This document shows positions 1-8,745 of a DNA stretch of 40,509 bases, one piece after another (position 1 is the stretch's first letter; each line of letters starts with the position of its first letter). Under the pieces are notes generated by a model, which was given only the letters and a program-made list of their open reading frames with translations, was not told the origin of the DNA and made no database searches. This stretch comes from Lachnospiraceae bacterium (GTDB taxonomy: Bacteria > Bacillota > Clostridia > Lachnospirales > Lachnospiraceae), in the NCBI GenBank assembly GCA_024693545.1, contig JAILKT010000099.1, positions 1 to 40,509 on the forward strand, given 5' to 3'. Position numbers and translations under genes: made by a program.

Positions 1-1
1 A

Positions 2-1177
2 GCATCCACACCCAAGACAATCATTAAGGAGGTTTTAGAGGTAATGTCGGAAGAGAACTTTGAGCAGATGCTGAACGATTCATTGAAAACAATACACAAC
101 GGGGAGGTAGTTGAAGGCACAGTTATCAGTGTTAAGGAAGATATGATCGCTCTTAATATTGATTACAAAGCAGATGGTATCATTACCAGAAGTGAATATA
201 CAAACGAGCCAGGTCTTGACCTCCGTACCGTTGTTAAGGAAGGAGACAAGATGCAGGTTAAGGTCCTTAAAGTCAACGATGGCGAAGGACAGGTTCTTCT
301 TTCTTACCGTAAGCTCGCTGCAGAGCGCGGCAGCAAGAGACTTGAGGAGGCATTCGAAAAGGGTGAGATCCTTAAGGCTAAGGTTATTTCCGTTCTTGGC
401 GGCGGAATATGTGTTTCGATAGACGAAACCAGAGTATTCATACCTGCAAGCCTTGTATCGGATGTCTATGAAAAAGATCTTGAGAAATACAAGGATCAGG
501 AAATTGAATTTGTACTTTCTGAATTCAATCCCAGAAAGAGAAGGATCATCGGCGACAGAAAACAGATCCTTGCAGCTCGCAAGGCTGAGGCTATGAAAGC
601 ACTCTTTGAGAGAATTCATGTCGGAGATACAGTTGAAGGTACAGTTAAGAATATAACAGACTTTGGCGCATTTATCGATCTCGGCGGAGCAGACGGACTG
701 CTTCATATTTCCGAGATGTCATGGGGAAGGATTGAGAATCCCAGAAGACTCTTTAAGGTTGGCGACAAGGTTAAGGCATTTATTAAGGATATTCAGGGCG
801 AGAAAGTAGCTCTTTCGATGAAGTTCCCCGATCAGAATCCTTGGGCTGATGCAGAAACACGTTTCGCTCCCGGAACGGTAGTTACAGGTAAGGTCGTTCG
901 TATGCCCGACTTCGGCGCATTCGTTGAGATCTATCCCGGTGTTGATGCACTCCTTCATGTATCACAGATCGCAAAAGAGCATATTGATAAGCCTTCAGAT
1001 GTATTAAAGCTTGGCCAGGAAGTTACAGCTAAAATCGTTGACTTCTCACTCGCAGACAAGAAAATCAGCCTTAGCATCAAGGCTCTCCTTGCTCCCGAGC
1101 CTAAGGCAGAAGCTACCTCAGAGGAAGCAAAGATTGATGCGACCGAAGAGGGAGAGAGTGATGAGACTAATGCTTGA
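2..1177 (+). CDS. rpsA: IspH-RpsA fusion, C-terminal part (end of IspH plus S1 protein)
   Basis: Reading from base 2, codons are open and in frame with the S1 protein that has a Met at base 44. The 14 residues before that Met (ASTPKTIIKEVLEV) look like the C-terminal end of IspH (4-hydroxy-3-methylbut-2-enyl diphosphate reductase), so this is probably the 3' part of an ispH-rpsA fusion, an arrangement known in Clostridia. Counting from Met44, there are four S1 RNA-binding repeats at about residues 17-88, 107-175, 193-263 and 277-349. Repeats 3 and 4 are the most canonical (DFGAFIDL, DFGAFVEI, LLHISEM). An acidic tail rich in Glu and Ala follows. The S1 half would bind mRNA on the ribosome or act as a general RNA-binding protein; the IspH half would make IPP/DMAPP. 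A Shine-Dalgarno at 25-32 precedes Met44, so a free S1 protein of 377 residues may also be made. The gene is partial at the 5' end. Confidence 0.88.
   Translation, partial: ASTPKTIIKEVLEVMSEENFEQMLNDSLKTIHNGEVVEGTVISVKEDMIALNIDYKADGIITRSEYTNEPGLDLRTVVKEGDKMQVKVLKVNDGEGQVLLSYRKLAAERGSKRLEEAFEKGEILKAKVISVLGGGICVSIDETRVFIPASLVSDVYEKDLEKYKDQEIEFVLSEFNPRKRRIIGDRKQILAARKAEAMKALFERIHVGDTVEGTVKNITDFGAFIDLGGADGLLHISEMSWGRIENPRRLFKVGDKVKAFIKDIQGEKVALSMKFPDQNPWADAETRFAPGTVVTGKVVRMPDFGAFVEIYPGVDALLHVSQIAKEHIDKPSDVLKLGQEVTAKIVDFSLADKKISLSIKALLAPEPKAEATSEEAKIDATEEGESDETNA
25..32 (+). promoter_or_regulatory. Strong Shine-Dalgarno inside the IspH-S1 fusion
   Basis: TAAGGAGG lies 11 bases before the in-frame ATG at 44. 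It falls inside the open frame that links the IspH tail to the S1 domains. It could support internal initiation of a separate S1 protein, or be a remnant from before the two genes fused. The spacing is a little long but usable. Confidence 0.5.
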
Positions 1178-1239
1178 TCATTCGTCATTTATGCTTGGCG
1201 TTATATGGGCATAAGATAAAGTTTACGGTTTTTTCCTCG

Positions 1240-1264
1240 CCGGTCCGTGCTTTACACGGACCGG
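1240..1264 (+). terminator. Hairpin after the S1 gene, terminator-like
   Basis: A perfect 10-bp inverted repeat (CCGGTCCGTG / CACGGACCGG) has a 5-base loop at 1250-1254. It lies in the 118-base gap between the S1 gene and cheR. Only a weak T-rich stretch (TTACTTT) follows, so termination may be partial. The stem is GC-rich and otherwise typical of an intrinsic terminator. Confidence 0.6.
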
Positions 1265-1295
1265 TTACTTTGCAAAAAGAGACATTGGTGAGATT

Positions 1296-2069
1296 ATGGA
1301 AGAAAACTACGAATATTTTAAAGGCGAGATATTTAAGCTGACGAGCATCGATCTTAATGCCTACAAAGAAGGGCAGATGCGCAGGCGCATCGACACCCTT
1401 ATTCAAAAACATAAATGTAACTACGTTACATACGTCAACCTTATCAAAGCGGATAAGGTTAAATTTGAGGAATTTGTTAACTTTCTTACCATAAATGTTT
1501 CTGAATTCTGGCGTAATCCGGAACAGTGGAAGGTACTTGAGGAAAAAGTGGTTCCGACTCTGATCAAAATACCTTCCTTCAAGATTTGGAGTGCCGCATG
1601 TTCGACAGGCGATGAGCCATATTCGCTTGTTATGCTTTTATCGCGGTATCTGCCTCTCTCGAGGATAAAGATCTTAGCCACCGATATTGACAAACAGGTT
1701 CTTGAAAAGGCACGCGTCGGTCTTTATCATGAGAAGAGTCTTAAGGGTCTTCCGAAAGAGTTTATCGACAAGTATTTTGAAAAGAAAACAGATACGAGCT
1801 ATCAGATAAGCAATGAGATAAAGAAGTGCGTTGAGTTTAAGGAGCATAATCTTTTAAAAGATCCGTATCCTTCAATGTGCGATCTTATTGTTTGCAGAAA
1901 TGTTCTTATCTATTTCACGGAAGAAGCAAAGGATGAGATCTACGTTAAGTTTAATAAGGCACTTAAGACTGACGGCGTCTTATTCCTCGGCAGTACCGAA
2001 CAGATCATTCAGCCGGGGAAGATCGGATTTGGTGTGATTTCATCATTCTTCTATCAGAAGAAGCAATAA
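1296..2069 (+). CDS. cheR: CheR-type chemoreceptor glutamate methyltransferase
   Basis: CheR moves a methyl group from S-adenosylmethionine to glutamates of chemoreceptors in the cytoplasm, for sensory adaptation. The 257-residue length is normal for the family. The N-terminal helical domain (about 1-75) ends in SEFWRNP, the equivalent of the family's TxFFR stretch. The SAM-binding domain has SAACSTGDEPYS at 99-110, an acidic residue in ATDID at 128-132, and CRNVLIYF at 200-207. No receptor, cheA or cheB gene is adjacent. The neighbours are rpsA and plsX, so the gene sits alone in a housekeeping region and may serve receptors encoded elsewhere. The ribosome site is weak (GGTGAG before ATG 1296). 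Confidence 0.93.
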   Translation: MEENYEYFKGEIFKLTSIDLNAYKEGQMRRRIDTLIQKHKCNYVTYVNLIKADKVKFEEFVNFLTINVSEFWRNPEQWKVLEEKVVPTLIKIPSFKIWSAACSTGDEPYSLVMLLSRYLPLSRIKILATDIDKQVLEKARVGLYHEKSLKGLPKEFIDKYFEKKTDTSYQISNEIKKCVEFKEHNLLKDPYPSMCDLIVCRNVLIYFTEEAKDEIYVKFNKALKTDGVLFLGSTEQIIQPGKIGFGVISSFFYQKKQ

Positions 2070-2099
2070 ATCGGGTAAAATGGGGTATGGGTGTAGCGT

Positions 2100-3092
2100 A
2101 TGGAAAGGGTTGTTAAAATTGCACTCGATGTATCGGGTCCGGCAGAGCAGATTCCGGAGAAAATAGCCGGATGTGTTGACTCATGCTCGGAACATGAAGA
2201 CGTAAACCTGGTCCTTCTCGGAGATAAAGGCTGCATTGAAAATGCACTTGCATCATACGGCCCGCTTAAGAACAGAATACAGATAGTAAATGTCTCTCAG
2301 GTAATAAATGAAACAGATGCACCCGTGCAGGCTGTTCGTGACAAGCAGGACAGCGCCCTTGTTAAGGGGCTGACCCTTGTCAAAAACAGTGAGGCGGGAG
2401 CTTTTTTATTTTCCGGATCACCGCAGGTACTGAAAGCAGGATCTCAGATGTTACTCGGGAAGATCGACAGACTCGGTAACGCACCGATGGCTACATTTGT
2501 TCCGGGGATCAATAAGCCGTTTCTTCTTATCGACAGCGGTTCTGCCGATACGAATGTAAGACCGTCTGATTTCGTTCTGTTTTCTCGCATGGGCTCGCTG
2601 TATATGCAGTATCTTTCGGCCGAACAGAGACCTGAGGTCAGGCTGTTAAGTGACGCGGCAATACCTGAAAACGGAGGAACTCTGTACAGGGACAGTTACG
2701 AACTTCTCAGAAGGTGTCGTGAAATAAATTTCGGCGGAACGATTAAACCGAGGGAGCTTCATTACGGAAAGGCCGACGTTATTGTTTGTGACGGTTTTGT
2801 GGGCCGACTTATGATCGATATGATCGATGGTTTTATAAAGGGTATTGCTTCAGTATCGGTTAAACGCAAACATTCTTTTTTTGGAAAAACAAGAGAAACC
2901 GATTATGACGGAATTATCACCAATCTTGATATTTCTGCGAGAGGACTTACGTTTTTTCCGGGGATAAAAGGTAATGTTATGTCTATATGCGAGAAACCGT
3001 ATCGTGATACGATACAGAAGGCTATAGGTTATGCGTCACGACTCATAAAAGAGGATATCGAGGCAAGACTGATAAGTAATCTTAAGTTATGA
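2100..3092 (+). CDS. plsX: Divergent PlsX-like phosphate acyltransferase
   Basis: Position directly before acpP and rnc, the length of 330 residues and several alignable blocks identify this as a PlsX homologue, the enzyme that makes acyl-phosphate from acyl-ACP for phospholipid synthesis. Recognisable blocks are NETDAPVQAVRDKQDSALVKG near 75-97, FLLIDSGSADTNVRPSDFVL near 140-160, and GKADVIVCDGFVG near 223-235. Motifs normally invariant in the family are altered: the N-terminal MGGD region reads LDVSGPAEQI, the SAGNTGA block reads LFSGSPQV, and the C-terminal GGAPLLG and HGSS motifs are not seen. The frame is intact, so it is not an obvious pseudogene. It may have reduced or changed activity, with another PlsX elsewhere. 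The ribosome site before ATG 2100 is poor. Confidence 0.75.
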   Translation: MERVVKIALDVSGPAEQIPEKIAGCVDSCSEHEDVNLVLLGDKGCIENALASYGPLKNRIQIVNVSQVINETDAPVQAVRDKQDSALVKGLTLVKNSEAGAFLFSGSPQVLKAGSQMLLGKIDRLGNAPMATFVPGINKPFLLIDSGSADTNVRPSDFVLFSRMGSLYMQYLSAEQRPEVRLLSDAAIPENGGTLYRDSYELLRRCREINFGGTIKPRELHYGKADVIVCDGFVGRLMIDMIDGFIKGIASVSVKRKHSFFGKTRETDYDGIITNLDISARGLTFFPGIKGNVMSICEKPYRDTIQKAIGYASRLIKEDIEARLISNLKL

Positions 3093-3114
3093 TCAAGGAG
3101 TGAAAAAGTTTTAT

Positions 3115-3372
3115 ATGGAGTTTGAGATTATTCAACAGATCGTAGCCCGTATAATGGGTACAGAGGTTGATTCGATCAGGGAAGACACTTCGTTTGCCGA
3201 TGATCTCGGAGCAGATTCTCTTGATATATTTCAGATAATTATGGCAATCGAAGAACAATTTGAAGTTGAGATAAGTGATGAGGATGCACAGTCGATCGTT
3301 ACGGTAGGAGATGCCGCCCGGCAGATCATCAGGCTTGGAGGTAGTAAGTGTGGAGGAGAAAGATTACAATAG
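3115..3372 (+). CDS. acpP: Acyl carrier protein
   Basis: This small acidic protein carries fatty-acyl chains as phosphopantetheine thioesters. The start is set at ATG 3115, giving 85 residues beginning MEFEIIQQIV, which matches ACP N-termini. An in-frame GTG at 3100 overlaps the AAGGAG site (3095-3100) and so cannot be the start served by it. The phosphopantetheine attachment site is the DSL motif (ADDLGADSLDIF) with Ser at residue 35. It is followed by the conserved acidic helix (IMAIEEQFEVEISDEDAQ). It lies between plsX and rnc, the standard order, and its end overlaps the start of rnc by 23 bases, suggesting translational coupling. Confidence 0.93.
   Translation: MEFEIIQQIVARIMGTEVDSIREDTSFADDLGADSLDIFQIIMAIEEQFEVEISDEDAQSIVTVGDAARQIIRLGGSKCGGERLQ
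3337..3341 (+). promoter_or_regulatory. Shine-Dalgarno setting the GTG start of rnc
   Basis: GGAGG lies 8 bases before GTG 3350, inside the end of acpP. It supports a GTG start for RNase III. The longer in-frame reading from ATG 3311 has no such site and adds 13 residues not typical of the family. Confidence 0.75.
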
Positions 3373-4027
3373 TCTTGAGGAAAGACTTAAATATACATTC
3401 AGGGACAGGTCTTTGCTGGAGACCGCTCTTACTCACAGCTCGTATTCAAACGAATGTCTGCTGGGAGACCACGAGTGTTACGAAAGGCTGGAATTTCTCG
3501 GAGATGCTGTGCTTGAACTGATAGTATCTGAGTATTTATATAAAAATATGCCGGATAAAAGAGAAGGGGCACTTTCGGGCCTTCGTTCGCAACTTGTCTG
3601 TGAGCAGTCCCTTTCCGGACTTGTCAGAAAACTTAAGATAACGGACTATTTAATACTCGGAAAAGGTGAAGAAGGCTGCGGCGGTCGAAATAAAAATTCA
3701 ATCCTTTGCGATGTATTTGAATCTGTACTCGGTGCTATCTATATAGACGGTGGATTTGAGGCGGCACGCATTTTCGTTAAAAGAGAAATACTTGATCAGT
3801 ATGAAGAACTGCGTGTCAGAAATTATAAATCAGAGCTGCAGGAAAAAGTTGATATGAGCGATGATAAGGGAAGGATTGATTACAGAGTTCTCGAAGAATC
3901 CGGACCCGATCATGATAAGGTGTTTAAAGTCGGAGTATATATCGGCAATGAGCTCAAAGGAATAGGGGTAGGGAAAAATAAAAAAGAAGCCCAACAGCTT
4001 GCTGCTTCGGCGGCACTTGAAGGATAG
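3350..4027 (+). CDS. rnc: Ribonuclease III
   Basis: RNase III cuts double-stranded RNA in rRNA processing and mRNA turnover. With the GTG start at 3350 it has 225 residues. The catalytic domain carries the signature ERLEFLGDA at 45-53 (Glu47, Asp52) and the second acidic pair in LCDVFESVLGAIY (Asp121, Glu124). The double-stranded RNA-binding domain spans about 159-225 and ends in GKNKKEAQQLAASAAL. The gene overlaps acpP by 23 bases and precedes smc, the usual Firmicute order. Confidence 0.95.
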   Translation: MEEKDYNSLEERLKYTFRDRSLLETALTHSSYSNECLLGDHECYERLEFLGDAVLELIVSEYLYKNMPDKREGALSGLRSQLVCEQSLSGLVRKLKITDYLILGKGEEGCGGRNKNSILCDVFESVLGAIYIDGGFEAARIFVKREILDQYEELRVRNYKSELQEKVDMSDDKGRIDYRVLEESGPDHDKVFKVGVYIGNELKGIGVGKNKKEAQQLAASAALEG

Positions 4028-4093
4028 AAAAACGTTCCCAAAGAAAACGGGTACGTACAGAAATTCCATTTTGGAAGGATAACAGGTTGATCT

Positions 4094-7000
4094 ATGCATC
4101 TTAAAAATATAGTCATTCACGGATTCAAGTCTTTTGCACAGAAGATAAAGCTTGAGTTTCACGATGGTATTACAGCCATTGTGGGTCCTAACGGAAGCGG
4201 TAAGAGTAATATCGCCGATGCCGTCAGGTGGGTACTTGGAGAACAAAGTGCCAAACTTTTGCGTGGCTTCAATATGCAGGATGTCATTTTCTCAGGTTCT
4301 GAGGCAAGAGGCCCTTTAGGGTTTGCGTTTGTCGAAATTACATTTGATAACAGCGATCATAAGCTGCCGATTGCTTATGATGAGGTTAGTGTTGCCAGAA
4401 GAGTGTATCGTTCTGGTGAAAGTGAATATCTTATAAACGGAACCGTATGCAGACTTAAAGACGTAAACGAACTCTTTATGGATACCGGTATCGGCAAGGA
4501 AGGCTACTCGATCATCGGACAGGGACAGATTGACAGGATCCTGAGCACCAAGCCGGAAGACAGAAGAGAGCTTTTTGACGAGGCGGCCGGAATAGTAAAG
4601 TATAAAAAGAGAAAACAGATCGCGATAACAAATCTTGTTGAGGCCAATGACAATCTTCTCAGGGTTACTGATATTATCAGGGAGCTTGAGGCTCAGCTCG
4701 GACCGCTCGAAAAGCAGTCGGTCACAGCAAAGGAATACCTGAAGCTTCGTGATGAACTCAAAAACCTTGAGATCAATTCATTTCTTTACGAGTATGATAA
4801 ATCAGATTCTCTCAGGAGATCGGTCGAAGAAAAGCTTCGTATTGTTGAGGAGGACTTAAACAATACGAAATCGGCGAATGAAAATACAAGAGCTGAGTAT
4901 GACAGACTTGAGTCTATGCTTGAGGATTATGCGGGAGCCCTTGATGAGGGGCGATCATATAAGACCGAGCTGCTTGTCGGTATTGAGAAAAAAGAGGGAG
5001 AACTCAGGCTGATCGATCAACAGATCGCATCTCTTGAGGAAAACAAAAAAAGAACAGATGAAACAGCCGCGAGCTTCAGGATGGAACTGGCGGCCCGTGT
5101 TGATGAAGAAAAGGCCCTTCTGGAAGAAAAGAAAAATATCGATATAAAATCAAAAACCATTGCCGATTCGCTGGCTTTGGCAAATGAAAACCTTAAAAAG
5201 GTCGAAGATGAAATAGCAAAGATAACAGAAGGCGTCGGAGACTGTGATAAAGAACTGGTAAACCTCATTTCCGAAGAGGCTCTTATCAGGCAGGGCATAG
5301 AACGTAATAAGGCACTTATAGAACAGGTTACCATAAGGCGAAGCGAAAATGCTTCGAAGCTTTTGGCAAACGCAAGGTTACGGGAAGAATCGGAAGAGGC
5401 TGCCGGGGTTCTTGAGTCCAAGATCGCAAGCGCCGACAGTACCCTTGCTGCCAAGAAAGAAGAGCTTGCCGCTTTACTTGAGGATATCGCACAGAAGGGT
5501 GAAACGGCAAAGAAGATAATCGACAAGGTAAACGATCTGAGACAAAAGCAGACAGGTGTAAGGTCACGTCTTGAGATGTTTACCGATATGACGGAACGTT
5601 ATGAGGGATATCAGGGTACCGTCAAAAAGGTTATGGAAATGACGGGAAGCTTTAAGGGAATAATCGGTCCCGTAGCTGATATCATTGATGTTGATAAAAA
5701 ATATGAAACCGCCGTGGAAACAGCTCTGGGTGCTTCTATTCAGCATATTGTTGTCGAAGACGAGCAGACGGCAAAAAAGATAATCGAAAGACTGAAAAAC
5801 GAAAAACTGGGCCGTGCCACTTTCCTTCCTCTCGACGGAATAGGCCGCAGAAATACGAACACGGATGAAAAAGTGTTCTCTGAAAAGGGAGTTATCGGTG
5901 ATGCTTTTTCGCTGATCCGTACCGAAAAGAGATTTGAGCAGGTTCTCACTTTTCTTTTAAAAGCATTTGTTGTTGTCGATAATGTTGACAATGCGCTTGC
6001 ACTTGCACGTAAATATGATCATAATCTCAGGATCGTAACACTTGACGGTGAACAGCTTGCACCGGGAGGTTCGATCGCGGGCGGTGCATTTAAGAATGCG
6101 GCTAATCTTCTGGGAAGAAAACGTATAATCGAGGAACTTGAGAATGAGATCAAAGATCTTGAAAAAAAGATCAGGGATGCTTCCGAGGAATACAGCGATA
6201 TAAACAAAGAACGTCAGTCGGCAAAGGCGTTGAGCGAGGAATGCAGAACGCTTATAGGCAAAATGTCGATCGATTACAGTAATTTGAAAGTGAGCCTCGA
6301 AAATGAGCTCAAAAAGAAGAATGATGTGATCTTGTCAAACGCTGAACTTACGGAAGAAAAAGAAGAGCTCGACAAACAGATCGTGCTTATGAACGACAAG
6401 ATAAAGGAAGCTCATGTATCTCTCGAAGAAAGCGGAAAACGTCACGAAGAGATATCGGCGAACAAAACTTCCCGAGAAGACGAACTGAATGAACTGGGTA
6501 AAAAGAAACAGCAGGCAGCCGACGGCGTGGCCGAGCTCAGGATCGACGAAGCGAACGTCGTCAAGGCGGCCGAATACATCGGAGAAAACCTTCTAAGAGT
6601 GGCTTCGGAAAAAGAACGTCTGAATACAGTGATCGGTGATTCCGACAAAGCAGACAACGAAGTTATGGCTACAATTGAGAGTTATAAAGAAAAAAGCATT
6701 TCGATGAAGCAGTCGATCGAAGACGACAGAAATAAGATCGTCGAACTCGATGCGAATATTGAAAGCCTTATAAACAAGCGTGAAAAGCTCACTCGCGAGC
6801 ATAAGTCCTTCTTTGAAACATGGGAAAAGCTTAAAGAGAGAATAACGGATCTTGAAAAAGAAGGGCTGAGACTTTCGAATCAGCGTGACAGGATAGGTGA
6901 GTCACTTGACGGGTGGATCAGTCATATTTGGGAAGAATATGAGCTTACCGTTACAACCGCAAGAAAGTTCGCGGATGAAGATTTTAAATCATCTACGGCC

Positions 7001-7651
7001 AGAAAAGATATAACTGCGGTCAAAAGCGCAATAAAGGAACTCGGAGATGTCAATGTAAGCGCTATAGAGGATTATAAGTCTGTATCGGAAAGATACAATC
7101 TCCTGAATACTCAAAAAGAAGATCTTATCGCTTCCAAAGAATCGATCAATGAGATAATCACCGATCTCGATGATAAGATGCGTAAGCAGTTCGCTGAGCA
7201 GTTTGAAGCGATGAACAAGGAGTTTGACAAAGTATTTAAGGAACTCTTTGAGGGCGGTAAAGGCGCGATCGAGCTTGTGGAAGATGAGGATATTCTTGAA
7301 GCCGGGATAAGGATAATAGCGCAGCCGCCTGGAAAGAAACTGCAAAATATGATGCAGCTTTCAGGAGGAGAAAAGGCTCTTACGGCAATAGCACTGTTAT
7401 TTGCGATACAAAATCTGAAACCTTCGCCGTTCTGTCTTCTTGACGAGATAGAGGCGGCGCTTGATGACTCAAACGTAGGCAGATTTGCATCATTCCTAAG
7501 AAAGCTCACGGGACATTCGCAGTTCATTATAATCACTCATCGTCGCGGTACCATGTCATGTGCTGATATTCTCTACGGTATTACTATGCAGGAGAAGGGT
7601 GTTTCAACTCTCGTGAGTGTCAAGATGATAGAAAGTGAACTTGAAAAGTAA
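4094..7651 (+). CDS. smc: Chromosome segregation protein SMC
   Basis: SMC is the ATPase of the condensin complex (with ScpA and ScpB, not in this window) that compacts and segregates the chromosome. The 1185-residue length is standard. The Walker A motif GPNGSGKS is at 31-38. Two long coiled coils, rich in Glu, Lys and Leu, lie at about 170-500 and 670-1010. The hinge is at about 515-635 (starting FKGIIGPVADI), followed by the GGSIAGGA turn. The C-terminal head has the ABC signature LSGGEKAL near 1088 and Walker B with the catalytic Glu in CLLDEIEAALDD near 1113. It follows rnc after 66 bases and precedes ftsY. Confidence 0.97.
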   Translation: MHLKNIVIHGFKSFAQKIKLEFHDGITAIVGPNGSGKSNIADAVRWVLGEQSAKLLRGFNMQDVIFSGSEARGPLGFAFVEITFDNSDHKLPIAYDEVSVARRVYRSGESEYLINGTVCRLKDVNELFMDTGIGKEGYSIIGQGQIDRILSTKPEDRRELFDEAAGIVKYKKRKQIAITNLVEANDNLLRVTDIIRELEAQLGPLEKQSVTAKEYLKLRDELKNLEINSFLYEYDKSDSLRRSVEEKLRIVEEDLNNTKSANENTRAEYDRLESMLEDYAGALDEGRSYKTELLVGIEKKEGELRLIDQQIASLEENKKRTDETAASFRMELAARVDEEKALLEEKKNIDIKSKTIADSLALANENLKKVEDEIAKITEGVGDCDKELVNLISEEALIRQGIERNKALIEQVTIRRSENASKLLANARLREESEEAAGVLESKIASADSTLAAKKEELAALLEDIAQKGETAKKIIDKVNDLRQKQTGVRSRLEMFTDMTERYEGYQGTVKKVMEMTGSFKGIIGPVADIIDVDKKYETAVETALGASIQHIVVEDEQTAKKIIERLKNEKLGRATFLPLDGIGRRNTNTDEKVFSEKGVIGDAFSLIRTEKRFEQVLTFLLKAFVVVDNVDNALALARKYDHNLRIVTLDGEQLAPGGSIAGGAFKNAANLLGRKRIIEELENEIKDLEKKIRDASEEYSDINKERQSAKALSEECRTLIGKMSIDYSNLKVSLENELKKKNDVILSNAELTEEKEELDKQIVLMNDKIKEAHVSLEESGKRHEEISANKTSREDELNELGKKKQQAADGVAELRIDEANVVKAAEYIGENLLRVASEKERLNTVIGDSDKADNEVMATIESYKEKSISMKQSIEDDRNKIVELDANIESLINKREKLTREHKSFFETWEKLKERITDLEKEGLRLSNQRDRIGESLDGWISHIWEEYELTVTTARKFADEDFKSSTARKDITAVKSAIKELGDVNVSAIEDYKSVSERYNLLNTQKEDLIASKESINEIITDLDDKMRKQFAEQFEAMNKEFDKVFKELFEGGKGAIELVEDEDILEAGIRIIAQPPGKKLQNMMQLSGGEKALTAIALLFAIQNLKPSPFCLLDEIEAALDDSNVGRFASFLRKLTGHSQFIIITHRRGTMSCADILYGITMQEKGVSTLVSVKMIESELEK

Positions 7652-7663
7652 GTTTTCTGAGTG

Positions 7664-7692
7664 TTGAATATAAAAGACAAGTATTGTATATT
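7664..7692 (+). promoter_or_regulatory. Candidate sigma-A promoter for ftsY
   Basis: TTGAAT at 7664-7669 and TATATT at 7687-7692 are separated by 17 bases, in the gap between smc and ftsY. The -10 box matches five of six consensus bases and the -35 four. The -10 would overlap the earliest possible in-frame TTG (7684), which argues for a later start of ftsY. Confidence 0.4.
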
Positions 7693-7712
7693 AATATCAG
7701 TAAGGATTTTAT

Positions 7713-7716
7713 GGAG
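7713..7716 (+). promoter_or_regulatory. Shine-Dalgarno supporting ATG 7723 of ftsY
   Basis: GGAG lies 6 bases before ATG 7723. A competing AAGGA at 7702-7706 lies 4 bases before ATG 7711, so either ATG is possible; the 7723 spacing is better. Confidence 0.5.
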
Positions 7717-7722
7717 AAACAA

Positions 7723-8664
7723 ATGGATAAGGAAAAGAAGAGCGGTTTTTTTGGGAGGCTTTTAAACGGGCTTTCGAAAACGCGAAAAAATATAGCGAGC
7801 AGTCTGAGCGGACTCTTTTCGTCTAAATTGGACGATGATTTTTACGAGGAGCTTGAGGAAATCCTTGTAATGGCCGATATAGGTTTGCAGGCATCCGAGG
7901 ATATTATTGAAGAGCTTCGCGGTAAAGTTAAAGAATTGGGACTCAAAGATGCATCCGAGGTGAGAAAGCTTTTGGTTGATATCATTGCGGGGCAGATGAA
8001 AGTTGATGAGTCAGCGTATGATTACGAAGAAAAAGGCGGAGTTGTAATGGTCATCGGTGTCAACGGTGTCGGAAAAACAACTTCCATCGGAAAACTTGCG
8101 GCGCTTCTTAAAGAAAAGGGAAGACGTGTTATTCTTGCTGCGGCCGATACTTTCAGAGCAGGTGCCATCGATCAGCTGTCGGAGTGGTCTGACAGGGCAG
8201 GCGCTGTTCTGATCTCTCAAAGCGAAGGCTCGGACCCCGCGGCGGTTGTATTTGATGCACTTAATGCCGCAAAGGCGCGTAAGGCAGATGTTTTGATGAT
8301 CGATACGGCGGGACGTCTCCATAACAAGAAGAATCTTATGGACGAACTCGCAAAGATAAACAGAGTTACCGACAGAGAGATGCCCGGAGCACATAGAGAA
8401 ACATTTATCGTGCTTGATGCAACTACCGGTCAGAATGCACTTGTGCAGGCAAAGCAATTCAGTGAAGTAGCACCGGTTACCGGTATCATTCTCACCAAGC
8501 TTGACGGAACTGCCAAAGGTGGTATTGCGATAGCTATCGCGAAAGAGCTTTCAATCCCGGTTAAATATATCGGAGTCGGTGAAAAGCTCGGAGATTTACA
8601 GAGATTTAATCCTGGAGAGTTTGCTCAGGCACTGTTTGATGATAACAATGATAGCGAAGAATAA
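7723..8664 (+). CDS. ftsY: Signal recognition particle receptor FtsY
   Basis: FtsY is the membrane-associated GTPase that receives SRP-ribosome complexes for co-translational insertion of membrane proteins. From ATG 7723 it has 313 residues starting MDKEKKSGFFGRL. The N domain is helical (about 15-95). The G domain has GVNGVGKTTSIGK at 112-124, ADTFRAGAIDQL near 141, DTAGR near 194, and TKLDGTAKGG near 258. It lacks the long acidic A domain of proteobacterial FtsY, as usual in Firmicutes. It follows smc; ffh is not adjacent. Confidence 0.95.
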   Translation: MDKEKKSGFFGRLLNGLSKTRKNIASSLSGLFSSKLDDDFYEELEEILVMADIGLQASEDIIEELRGKVKELGLKDASEVRKLLVDIIAGQMKVDESAYDYEEKGGVVMVIGVNGVGKTTSIGKLAALLKEKGRRVILAAADTFRAGAIDQLSEWSDRAGAVLISQSEGSDPAAVVFDALNAAKARKADVLMIDTAGRLHNKKNLMDELAKINRVTDREMPGAHRETFIVLDATTGQNALVQAKQFSEVAPVTGIILTKLDGTAKGGIAIAIAKELSIPVKYIGVGEKLGDLQRFNPGEFAQALFDDNNDSEE

Positions 8665-8745
8665 AAGCCTGAGTTGTCCGGTGATAATAGTTTGCCGGTC
8701 TTTGAACGAAAGTTCGGCAGATGATCTTATCGGAGGGAGAGTAGT

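Noticed and set aside
80-706. A 208-codon open frame on the minus strand across the S1 gene
   Set aside because: It lies opposite a well-supported S1 coding sequence, has no family resemblance or ribosome site, and reads as a shadow.
2100-3092. PlsX as a pseudogene
   Set aside because: The frame is intact over 330 codons, with conserved blocks across its length and normal codon use, so a divergent gene is more likely than a decayed one.
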